Position numbers and translations under genes: made by a program. Positions 1 to 7,460 of a stretch of DNA of 37,094 nucleotides are shown one piece after another. The stretch spans positions 1 to 37,094 of the forward strand of contig CAYZWU010000051.1 in assembly GCA_964482235.1 (NCBI GenBank), in the 5' to 3' direction. The notes under the pieces were generated by a model, which saw only the letters and a list, made by a program, of their open reading frames with translations, was not told the DNA's origin and ran no database searches. The DNA is from CAYZWU01 sp964482235. GTDB taxonomy: Bacteria; Planctomycetota; B15-G4; CAYZWU01. Numbering within the stretch: the stretch's first letter is position 1; every line of letters starts with the position of its first letter.

Positions 1-167
1 TTCTCCCCCTGGGCAGGCTGCCGCTTGTATCCGGGAACGACGCCGTCAGCGAGGGAGACGCCGTCGTCGCGCAGCACACAGTAGATCGTTCCGGAAGCCA
101 CGGCCAGTGTCGTGGCCGCGGCGGCACGCTTCACGAAGATCCTGCGGTTGATCTGTTCCTTCGGCAT
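1..167 (-). CDS. Tat-exported protein, N-terminal fragment
   Basis: The first 55 codons of a gene that runs off the left edge. It opens MPKEQINRRIFVKRAAAA, a twin-arginine (Tat) signal: the RR-x-F-x-K motif followed by an Ala/Thr/Val-rich hydrophobic stretch. The mature protein would therefore be exported folded, probably with a cofactor. A GAGAGG-like ribosome site lies just upstream of the ATG. It starts 14 bases after the end of the DUF6599-like lipoprotein gene, so the two are probably co-transcribed. A Tat signal next to a DUF6599-type lipoprotein would suit a DUF362-type iron-sulfur protein, but too little of this gene is present to say so. Confidence 0.7.
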   Translation of the reverse strand, partial: MPKEQINRRIFVKRAAAATTLAVASGTIYCVLRDDGVSLADGVVPGYKRQPAQGE

Positions 168-181
168 GGTCAGCGCCTCTC

Positions 182-742
182 TCAGGAATCCGACCCGCTC
201 GCCGTGATGCGGTCCAGCACGAACTGCCCTGACGACTTGAGCAGGCGATCCACTTCCGGGCCGTCCAGGTCGCACCTGATCTTTACGTAATATCGCTGAG
301 ACAGGAACTCGATGGCCCCTCCCCCGAGGCGGCTCTCCTCTCCGATCCCGACCGACGGTCTTGCGCCGTGACCCTCCTTCCGGAAGATCGAAATGGCGTT
401 ATCCCGTTGACTCATGTCGTAGACATGGATCGAAAGATAGGGATTTTCCTCGAGATCCGTCATGTAGTCGCGAGCACCGACCTTGACGAAATCGAGAGCC
501 AGGTAATCCTCGGCGCCGCCGTTGATCAGCTCGAAGAGGCGCTTGCCTTCAAACTCCCTGTATTCATCCGGTTCGCCGATCCCGGCAACCTGATCTCCCT
601 CGGGAAAGAACGTCTTCATCTCTTGAGAACCGGTACCGCTCGATCGATATTCTGTACTATGAACCTGATCATCGCCGCCGCATCCTGCAACAGCCGCAAG
701 AAGCAGGAGACAGGCAAGATTCATGACGAGTTTTTCCTTCAT
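182..742 (-). CDS. DUF6599-like lipoprotein
   Basis: 186 residues. Residues 1-21 are a lipoprotein signal: a positively charged start, a Leu/Ala core and the lipobox AVAGC with Cys21, so the protein should be lipid-anchored in the envelope. The mature part carries LINGGAEDYL near residue 73 and a later Tyr/Gly-rich region, the pattern I associate with the DUF6599 family of unknown function. The ATG at 742 has an AAGGGAG ribosome site at good spacing. An internal ATG at codon 7 would also leave a signal peptide, but the upstream start fits better. It is followed after 14 bases by the Tat-signal gene. The family call rests on recall of the motif, not on a search. Confidence 0.72.
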   Translation of the reverse strand: MKEKLVMNLACLLLLAAVAGCGGDDQVHSTEYRSSGTGSQEMKTFFPEGDQVAGIGEPDEYREFEGKRLFELINGGAEDYLALDFVKVGARDYMTDLEENPYLSIHVYDMSQRDNAISIFRKEGHGARPSVGIGEESRLGGGAIEFLSQRYYVKIRCDLDGPEVDRLLKSSGQFVLDRITASGSDS

Positions 743-1250
743 CAGAACTTGCTCCCTTCTCGTTCTTCACGAATGAACATCCAAAAATCGGGAGATCATA
801 CTGTAGTCGATCGGCCTGGACCGTTAAATCGAAAAGAGGGAAAGGGGTGAAAGTTGCCGAGGGCGTCCTTCGAGAGGATCGATCCGGCGAAGACTGGGGA
901 TCACGGCGCTGCACTTCGTGCCCGGTGCATCACCCAAAAAAAAATTTCCCCCCTTTCGGGGGAAAATTTTTTCCACATTGTCTCTCCTCAGCTAGAGATG
1001 GCGGTTGGGGAGGGGAATGACTCTAACTGATTCAAGGATCGTAGTGGAATCTGACTGGATTTCCAGAAATCACATTGCCAGCAGAAAATATATATCATAC
1101 TTAATTGATCAGGGCAAATAATTTATCTACTTTTTTGAGTTTAGCCCTCCTGAACAACCCCATAAGTAATCACCGCATAAACGACCTTATTCAGATAACA
1201 TACAACAAGTTAGAGATATCAAAAACGCCATGTCGGTTATAGCCGAAAGG
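743..1250. other. gene-free stretch between two minus-strand transcription units
   Basis: About 500 bases without a convincing gene. It holds the hairpin terminator at 936-972. On either side is ordinary sequence, and 1070-1240 is clearly more A+T-rich than the rest of the window. The A+T-rich part is the 3' flank of the leftward gene ending at 1251. I see no tRNA or repeat, and no promoter I would defend. Confidence 0.6.
936..972 (-). terminator. rho-independent terminator (potentially bidirectional)
   Basis: A five-pair C/G stem (949-953 with 958-962) closed, on the minus strand, by a GAAA tetraloop. One mismatch separates it from a continuing A/T stem (939-947 with 964-972). Read leftward it ends in a run of nine T, the classical intrinsic terminator layout, so it probably ends the cluster that finishes at 1251. 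Read rightward there are six T, so it could work both ways. Confidence 0.75.
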
Positions 1251-3641
1251 TCACTCCTCGTCGGCTTCCTCCGGGCTGTCAATTTCAATGACTCCGTTCT
1301 CGAGAATTGCCTCCTTGAGTTCCTCGAATGCCGGCAGGGAACGGATGTTGTCGAGGTCCCTGTCCTTCTCCATCCAGGCAAAATCGAGAAAGCCCTTCTC
1401 CATCGTGGCGGAGAGATGATTGAGTGCGTCATCGGGTCTGTTGATGATCGAGTAGAGGCAGGCCAGATTGTAATGAGCACCTGGAACCGAGAGCGATTCG
1501 GGAAACAGCCTGATCAGCTTGAGGTACCACTCCTCCGCATGATGGAAGTCATCGAGCTGCTGATATTCGTATCCGATATCGAAGTAGAGATCGCGCGAAA
1601 ACTCCTGCTCAAGGATCAATCTCCTGCCGATCAGCCCCTTGAAGATCCGATTTTCATCCACGGTGGCCGTATGCTTTTTGAGCCAGTCCTTCATCTCGCG
1701 GATCTTCGACAAAACGGCATCCGAGTAGCCGGCCTTGCCAAGAGAATAGCGCGCATAGGCGGAGAGGTTGAGGTCGCGGTCCTCCAGAATCAGCTCCTCG
1801 GATATGTCCTGGATCAACCGAACCCGTTGATAGACATTCCACTCGCGATTGAGCTCCGACTGCGGCGGGATCAGAAGGGCCGCGAGACCCTCTTCCATGG
1901 ACGGCGGCTTCTTCTCGCTGAGAGCCATCACGGCCAGGACACGGGTGATGTAGTGGAAGTCGCTGTCCAGCGCGATTTCCTTCAACCGATCGACGACCGA
2001 TGGAGATACATCCCAGAACCCGGCGAACTGCCCGTCGTAGAAACCCGGAACAGCTCCCTCGTGCATCACTTCTTCCATTGATCGGAGGAGCCGGAAATAG
2101 TCGTAGAACCGGGTCACGATCTTCTCCACCCCCTGCCTGCCAGGAGTCGACGGCAAGGGGAGATCATCACCCCGACCGGCGAGAGCGCGGGCCTGGGACA
2201 GCAGGACCGCGCAGCTGTCCTCTCCGATGATCGACGAGAGGAGAATCTCCGCCGATCTCGGCCCGCCGATCTGCTCCAGGACCTCGACGCATCCTTTCCG
2301 AACCATCGGATCGGGATCATCGAGAAGCACCTCGATGTCCGCGAGAGCCTCCTCCTCGAGGAGAGCGATTCTCTGGATAGCTCTGTTTCGTCGACCGTGG
2401 TAGGGATCGCACAGCTCGCGCCGCCAGAGAGCGCTTCGATCGACAGACGAGGTTTGGCGGCTCGAAAGCCTTACGGGGTCGAACCTTTCATCCGTTGAAG
2501 ACACACGGCTATTGATGGGCTCGATGGAACCGGCTGGAAAAGAAGGGTTGCTCAGGGACCGGGCTGCCTGCTGCCCGTCGGAAGTCACGGTGGATTCATC
2601 GGCGGGGAGCCGCTTCACCCTCTCCGCAGACCACCAGTCCATCCAGTAGCTCACGTTGATCACCGGCTTCTCGCCCGTCATGAGAGAGAGCGCGATCATC
2701 ATCAGCTTCTGGCCGCGGCGCGGCAGGGACGGCAGGCTTCCCACGATCGTATCGACGCCTCGCCACTTGAGCTCGCCCTCGAGCAGGACCGCCCTCCTGA
2801 ACAGGGCCAGGACGTCCTCCTTGCGCCACCCGTCATCGGGCATGCGGCACTCGAGAGGCTCTTCTGTTCTCGACTCCTCAACTTGGAAGACGTGCAGGAC
2901 TCTCCGCTGAAAGGGTAGATGCATCATGCCGAAGTCCTGTCCGCCCAGCTCGAGCCCGCCTGCAAGGAGTTCGGCATCCACCACGATACGCCTGTAGGCG
3001 AGGTTTGCCGAGTACGCCGGCTTCAGGTCGAAGACGAGAGGCGCCACCTGGTCGGATTCCACGATCAACGTGGAAGGAAAGGAGATCACCTCATCCCACT
3101 TCACCGAGGAAACCGTCTCGTTCTGATGGTTCACATCGGTGATGACGATATGCGCCATGACGAAGCTGTCGCGCGTTTCCGCCCAGGGGAGCCATGACCA
3201 CGAATCCTTGGCCGGGATTTTCAAGATCCAGTGCGACAGGTTCCGGATCAGGAAGCGGGTCTCTATCTCCGTGCCGAAGGTGTAGATATCGGTTGAAGTC
3301 GAGACGTCGAGGGCCACGGGGCAGGTCTTGAAAAACTGTTCCTGCCTGATCTTCCGGCGCATGAGGCGGAGCTCGCCCTCGAGCCGGGGGTTCGGATCGA
3401 GATCGATCGCCTTCTTCAGGAGGATGTCCGCGGTGACGAGATCGCCCTTTTCGAGAAGGTCCCGGACCATCCCGGGCACGAGTCCGAGATCTTCGGGCAG
3501 CTCCACCTGGGCGGGCTCCCCCCCGGCCGAAGCGCGCGGGACCGGTGAAACGGCCTGGCAGGCTGGTAGCGCTGCCAGGCCGATTAAAAATACCAGCAGA
3601 ATGAGAAAAGGATTGAAGCTGGTCAGAGAACCGTGGCTTAT
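1251..3641 (-). CDS. HEAT/TPR-repeat lipoprotein with non-standard start
   Basis: A long envelope lipoprotein of unknown function. The first standard start codon in frame is a GTG at 3506 (751 residues), but the open frame continues upstream and encodes LIGLAALPAC, a clear signal-peptide core with lipobox LPAC. Translation must therefore begin earlier, at ATA (3641-3639) or CTG (3626-3624). ATA is preferred because AGGAGG sits 7 bases before it and it overlaps the rpsA stop codon (ATAA), implying translational coupling. That gives 796 residues with the lipid-modified Cys at 28. The middle has HEAT-like helices (about 445-500 in this numbering). The C-terminal part has at least two TPR-like units (YFDIGYEYQQLDDFHHAEEW and the following NLACLYSIINRPDDALNHL) and an acidic tail. 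The repeats suggest a protein-binding scaffold. Ligand unknown. Confidence 0.75.
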   Translation of the reverse strand: MSHGSLTSFNPFLILLVFLIGLAALPACQAVSPVPRASAGGEPAQVELPEDLGLVPGMVRDLLEKGDLVTADILLKKAIDLDPNPRLEGELRLMRRKIRQEQFFKTCPVALDVSTSTDIYTFGTEIETRFLIRNLSHWILKIPAKDSWSWLPWAETRDSFVMAHIVITDVNHQNETVSSVKWDEVISFPSTLIVESDQVAPLVFDLKPAYSANLAYRRIVVDAELLAGGLELGGQDFGMMHLPFQRRVLHVFQVEESRTEEPLECRMPDDGWRKEDVLALFRRAVLLEGELKWRGVDTIVGSLPSLPRRGQKLMMIALSLMTGEKPVINVSYWMDWWSAERVKRLPADESTVTSDGQQAARSLSNPSFPAGSIEPINSRVSSTDERFDPVRLSSRQTSSVDRSALWRRELCDPYHGRRNRAIQRIALLEEEALADIEVLLDDPDPMVRKGCVEVLEQIGGPRSAEILLSSIIGEDSCAVLLSQARALAGRGDDLPLPSTPGRQGVEKIVTRFYDYFRLLRSMEEVMHEGAVPGFYDGQFAGFWDVSPSVVDRLKEIALDSDFHYITRVLAVMALSEKKPPSMEEGLAALLIPPQSELNREWNVYQRVRLIQDISEELILEDRDLNLSAYARYSLGKAGYSDAVLSKIREMKDWLKKHTATVDENRIFKGLIGRRLILEQEFSRDLYFDIGYEYQQLDDFHHAEEWYLKLIRLFPESLSVPGAHYNLACLYSIINRPDDALNHLSATMEKGFLDFAWMEKDRDLDNIRSLPAFEELKEAILENGVIEIDSPEEADEE

Positions 3642-5818
3642 TCCTTTGCCTCCTTTTCGGTTTCAGGATCAGTCTCAGCGTCCGCCGCAGGCTGGCAGGC
3701 CTCTTCGGCGGCGCTTTCCTCGGCAACTTCGGCAGGAGCCTCTGCTTCGGCCTCTGCCTCCACTGCGGGAGCTTCAGCCGTTTCCGGAACCTCTACTTCC
3801 GCTTCCGCCTCGACAGCGGGAGCTTCAGCCGTATCAGTTGCCTCTACTTCCGCTTCCGCCTCGACAGCGGGAGCTTCGGTCGTCTCCGGTGCCTCTGGTT
3901 CCGCTTCCGCTTCCGCCTCGACAGCAGGAACTTCAGCCGTTTCAGTTGTCACTGCTTCCGCTTCCGCCTCGGCAGCGGGAGCTTCGGTCGTTTCCGATGC
4001 CGGAGCCTCAGCCGGCTCATCAACCGTTTCCGCCGCTTCAGCAGGCGCCTCGGTCGTCTCTGCCGGCGCCGCTTCCGTCTCGGCGGGAGTGTCTACGACG
4101 GCTTCGGCAGTCTCTTCCGCGGCCGGAGGAGCAACCGCTGCCGCCTCCGCCGGGGCTGCCGGCTCTTCGGGCAGATCCTGCTCCACATCGATCATGGAAA
4201 GGCCGATTTTCCTGTCCGACGAGTCGACCTTGAGGACCCTCACGTTGACCCGATCGCCGACCTTCACGACCTCTTCCGGCTTGTGGACCTTTCTGTGAGA
4301 AAGCTCGGAGATGTGCAGCAGGCCCTCGAGGCCTTCCTCGAGCTCGACGAAGACACCGAAATTCGTGATCTTGGTCACGTGCCCCGCCACCAGGTCGCCC
4401 GGCCTGTAGCTGTCCGGGATATCCTCGAGCCAGGGATCGCTCTTGAGCTGCTTGATGCCGAGAGCCACACGCTTCTTGTCGGGCTCGACGGTCAGCACGA
4501 CTGCCTTGACGCGCTCGCCCTTCTTGAGAAGCTCGGAAGGATGATTGATCTTCTTGGTCCAGGAGATGTCGGAGACGTGCAGGAGCCCGTCGATCCCTTC
4601 CTCGATCTCGATGAAGGCACCGTACGAGGTGATGTTCCGGACGAGTCCTTCGATGATCGTTCCGGGCGGATACCGCTGCTCCACCAGATCCCAGGGATTG
4701 ACGTCCGTCTGCTTGATGCCGAGCGAGATCTCCTGCTTCTCGGTGTTGATATCGAGGACCATCACCTCGACCTCGTCGTCCACGCTGACGACCTCGGAAG
4801 GATGGTTGATCCTGCGGGTCCAGGACATCTCCGAGATGTGCACGAGACCTTCGATGCCGTCCTCCAGCTTGACGAAGGCGCCGTAAGGCATGATGTTGAC
4901 CACCGAGCCGGTGACCTTCGAGGCAACGGGATACCGCTCTTCCACGGTGAGCCAGGGGGACTGTGTCTTCTGCTTGAGCCCCAGGGCGATCCGGCCGCGC
5001 TCCATGTCGAACTTGAGCACCATGACCTCGATCTCCTGATCGATCTCGAGCACCTCGGAGGGATGGCTGATCCTTCCCCACGACATGTCCGTGATATGGA
5101 GAAGGCCGTCGATGCCGCCGAGGTCGACGAAGGCGCCGAAGTCGGCGATGTTCTTGACCACGCCGGACCTGATCTGTCCTTCTTCCAGATCGGAAAGGAT
5201 CTCGTCCCTTTGTCTCGCGCGCTGCTCTTCGATCAGCTTCCTGCGGGACACGACGATGTTCATCCGAGCCTCGTCGATCTTGATGATCTTGCACTCGATT
5301 TCCTTCTCGATGTACTCCGCGATATCTCTCGAGCGTCTGATGGAGACCTGGGAAGCCGGAAGGAAAACGGGAACGCCGATATCCACGAGGAGACCGCCCT
5401 TGATCTTCCGGATAACCTTGCCCTTGACCGTGTCGCCCTCTTCGCAGGTGGCGATGACCTTCTCCCATCCCCTGATCCGATCGGCCTTGCGTTTGGAGAG
5501 CAGCATCAGGCCATCCTCGTCCTCGATCGTCTCGAGAAGGACCTCGATCTCGTCTCCCTCTTTGATCGCCTCGTCGGGATGAAATTCCTGCACCGGAACG
5601 ATCCCCTCGGATTTGTATCCGATATCCACGAGGACCTCGTTGTTCAGCACGCGAATAACGCGCCCCTTGAGAATCGTGTCGACCGTGAAGTTCTTGATGG
5701 AGTCGTCATAGAGATCCTCCAGCTCCTCATCGGAAGAGCCCTCCATCGCCTCGTTCACAGCGACTTCCAGCTTGTCCACATCAACGTCGTATTTTTTGAG
5801 TAACTTCTTCGGAACCAT
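3638..5818 (-). CDS. rpsA: 30S ribosomal protein S1 with long repetitive acidic tail
   Basis: 726 residues. S1 binds mRNA on the 30S subunit and helps initiate translation on structured leaders. Six S1 (OB-fold) domains are visible, at about 47-110, 129-193, 215-282, 300-370, 385-457 and 473-543. The last four carry the typical pattern of a Gly-Ala/Val-Phe-Val strand followed by G-L-L/V-H-I/V-S/T. The first two are more divergent, as usual for the ribosome-binding end. Residues 549-726 are a Glu/Ala/Pro/Thr tail with repeats, making the protein much longer than the common 550-580 residues. The ATG at 5818 has a GGAAGG site. cmk lies upstream, the widespread cmk-rpsA order. A lipoprotein frame overlaps its stop codon. 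Confidence 0.96.
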   Translation of the reverse strand: MVPKKLLKKYDVDVDKLEVAVNEAMEGSSDEELEDLYDDSIKNFTVDTILKGRVIRVLNNEVLVDIGYKSEGIVPVQEFHPDEAIKEGDEIEVLLETIEDEDGLMLLSKRKADRIRGWEKVIATCEEGDTVKGKVIRKIKGGLLVDIGVPVFLPASQVSIRRSRDIAEYIEKEIECKIIKIDEARMNIVVSRRKLIEEQRARQRDEILSDLEEGQIRSGVVKNIADFGAFVDLGGIDGLLHITDMSWGRISHPSEVLEIDQEIEVMVLKFDMERGRIALGLKQKTQSPWLTVEERYPVASKVTGSVVNIMPYGAFVKLEDGIEGLVHISEMSWTRRINHPSEVVSVDDEVEVMVLDINTEKQEISLGIKQTDVNPWDLVEQRYPPGTIIEGLVRNITSYGAFIEIEEGIDGLLHVSDISWTKKINHPSELLKKGERVKAVVLTVEPDKKRVALGIKQLKSDPWLEDIPDSYRPGDLVAGHVTKITNFGVFVELEEGLEGLLHISELSHRKVHKPEEVVKVGDRVNVRVLKVDSSDRKIGLSMIDVEQDLPEEPAAPAEAAAVAPPAAEETAEAVVDTPAETEAAPAETTEAPAEAAETVDEPAEAPASETTEAPAAEAEAEAVTTETAEVPAVEAEAEAEPEAPETTEAPAVEAEAEVEATDTAEAPAVEAEAEVEVPETAEAPAVEAEAEAEAPAEVAEESAAEEACQPAADAETDPETEKEAKE
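3741..4000 (-). repeat. in-frame tandem repeats in the rpsA tail
   Basis: Degenerate tandem repeats encoding units of the form T-T/A-E-A/V-P-A-V/A-E-A-E-A-E. Two neighbouring copies, beginning near 3790 and 3841, are nearly identical and 51 bases (17 codons) apart. Another copy is 57 bases away. All spacings are multiples of three, so copy-number change would keep the frame. The strand shown is the coding strand. Confidence 0.85.
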
Positions 5819-5875
5819 TAATTACCTTCCAGTTCACAACAACGACCGACGCGCATCGGCCGCACGGATGTAACG

Positions 5876-5911
5876 AAAAAAACGAACAATCCGTTTTCCC
5901 GGTGAAAACGG
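5876..5911 (-). promoter_or_regulatory. hairpin plus T-run in the rpsA leader
   Basis: A perfect 8-base inverted repeat (5891-5898 with 5904-5911, loop of five) lies between cmk and rpsA. Read leftward it is followed 8 bases later by seven T (5882-5876). The gap between stem and T-run is longer than in a normal terminator. It could be an attenuator, an RNA-processing site or an autoregulatory S1 target upstream of rpsA. Only the structure is seen; the role is inference. Confidence 0.4.
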
Positions 5912-5921
5912 TCTTTATCGG

Positions 5922-6647
5922 TTAACCGGATCCTCCTCCGGTTCCTTCTCCGGTGGCGGATCGATCGCCTGATCCGCTTCGCTCTTTCACCCTCTTGACG
6001 ATCCAGGCTGTTACCTCCTCGATCGTCATGCGGGACGTATCGACCCTCTCGACGTCCGGGCCCACAACGAGCGGGGCTATCGCCCGCTTGCTGTCTCTCC
6101 TGTCGCGCTCGGCCTGACGGAGCCGGATCTCTTCTTCCGACTCCCGGCCGATCTCCTGCCGGATCAGCTGCCGGGCTCTCCGCCGGGCGCGAACCTCGGG
6201 ATCCGCATCGAGATAGAACTTGAATGCCGAATCAGGGAACACGACGCTGCCCATGTCTCGGCCCTCGGCTACGAGCGGACCCTTCCGGGCGAACTCCCTC
6301 TGCAGTTCCTTCAGCCGGTCCCGGACCGTTCTGAGAGCCGAAACGGCAGAGACGGCCCGGGTCACCTTCTCCTCGCGGATCGCCTTCGCGACTTTCCTGC
6401 CATCAAGGAGAGTCGAGCCATGTTCATCGAGCCTGATGTCGATCCGATCAAGCAGAGCGGCCACTTCCTCCTCGTCAGGAGGTTCGACGGACAGTCCGGC
6501 ATCGAGAACAGCCAGTGTCACGGTTCGATACATCGCACCCGTATCGAGATAGCTCCAACCGAGCTTTTCCGCAACGGCTCGCGCTACTGTACTCTTGCCC
6601 GATCCTGATGGACCGTCCAGCGTTATGACCAATCGACTCTCTGTCAT
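5922..6647 (-). CDS. cmk: cytidylate kinase
   Basis: 241 residues. Phosphorylates CMP and dCMP with ATP in pyrimidine nucleotide recycling, in the cytoplasm. The P-loop GPSGSGKST is at the N-terminus. It is followed by the family pattern YLDTGAMYR, and later by AEGRDMGSVVFPDS and ARRRARQ, matching the CMP-binding and lid regions. I chose the ATG at 6647 because it places only a few residues before the P-loop, as in the family. A TTG at 6689 would add 14 residues and has no ribosome site. No strong ribosome site is seen for the ATG either. rpsA follows downstream and lpxH is 86 bases upstream. A Gly/Ser-rich extension ends the protein. Confidence 0.94.
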   Translation of the reverse strand: MTESRLVITLDGPSGSGKSTVARAVAEKLGWSYLDTGAMYRTVTLAVLDAGLSVEPPDEEEVAALLDRIDIRLDEHGSTLLDGRKVAKAIREEKVTRAVSAVSALRTVRDRLKELQREFARKGPLVAEGRDMGSVVFPDSAFKFYLDADPEVRARRRARQLIRQEIGRESEEEIRLRQAERDRRDSKRAIAPLVVGPDVERVDTSRMTIEEVTAWIVKRVKERSGSGDRSATGEGTGGGSG

Positions 6648-6733
6648 GATCGAAAGCAGAAAAGTGTAACAAAAGTGCCGGAAGGGCAAAATGAAAATTC
6701 AGGCTTTACGTTTTTTTCCTCGAACCGTCCCCG

Positions 6734-7459
6734 TCAGCCCTGGAAGGCGAGGAGCTCGAACGATCCCTCCTCCGCCCGGACGTAGAGGACCTCGTCGGCA
6801 TCCCATCCTGAGAGAACGATCAGGCGGCCGCTGTTTCCGATCGCCGTGTCCCGGGCTGCGTGAAAATGACCGCAGATCACGATATCAGCCCCATGCCGAT
6901 CGGCAATTGCTTCCACTTCAGCCAGTTGCAGCGACAGGACGCCCTTGGGCTTGGCCGAGAGAGCCTTCCTGGCCTGGCGTCTCAGGAGTCTGGCCAGCCG
7001 GAATATCAGGCGGGATGGCAGAATGGCGACCAGCCATCGAACGGGCTTGCTCCTGATAATTCTCTTCATTCGCTGGTAGGCCCGATCGCGGGTGCAGAAG
7101 AGATCGCCATGAGTCAGAACGACGCGCGAGCCCTGGATCTCCTCCACCACGATCTCACCGGGAATGACCGCATCGAGCGCCAGAGCCTCCCTCCTGTCTA
7201 GGAGGAAGTCCCTGTTTCCATGAAGAATCGTAACTCTCGTGCCCTGATCGATTTGATGCCTGAGCGCGTCGAGAACCGGGCGAAAGGCAGGCAGCGACAA
7301 CTGTGCCGGTCCGCACCAGAGGTCGAAGAGATCACCCAGGATGAACAACGAATCGTCGCCTGCCACCTGGCTCTCGATGAAGCGGGTGAACCTGCGGACA
7401 CCCTCGGGATCATCGGGCGAAAGATGGACGTCGGCAACAAAAACGGCGCGTTCCGCCAT
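6734..7459 (-). CDS. lpxH: UDP-2,3-diacylglucosamine diphosphatase
   Basis: 241 residues, the normal LpxH length. Hydrolyses UDP-2,3-diacylglucosamine to lipid X and UMP, an early lipid A step at the inner face of the inner membrane. The metallophosphoesterase motifs are all present in order: DVH near residue 10, GDLFDLW near 42, HGNRDF near 80, THGDLFCTRDRAYQ (a family signature) and the C-terminal CGHFH. It starts one base after the stop of the sigma-54 regulator, so the two are translationally coupled and share a transcript. Its presence shows that the organism makes lipid A. Confidence 0.93.
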   Translation of the reverse strand: MAERAVFVADVHLSPDDPEGVRRFTRFIESQVAGDDSLFILGDLFDLWCGPAQLSLPAFRPVLDALRHQIDQGTRVTILHGNRDFLLDRREALALDAVIPGEIVVEEIQGSRVVLTHGDLFCTRDRAYQRMKRIIRSKPVRWLVAILPSRLIFRLARLLRRQARKALSAKPKGVLSLQLAEVEAIADRHGADIVICGHFHAARDTAIGNSGRLIVLSGWDADEVLYVRAEEGSFELLAFQG

Positions 7460-7460
7460 C

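Noticed and set aside
3741..4000. CRISPR-like or mobile repeat array
   Set aside because: The repeats are degenerate, in frame within rpsA, have no unique spacers and no cas genes nearby.
4283..5803. 506-codon rightward open frame opposite rpsA
   Set aside because: Complement of the six S1 domains, with internal periodicity that reflects them.
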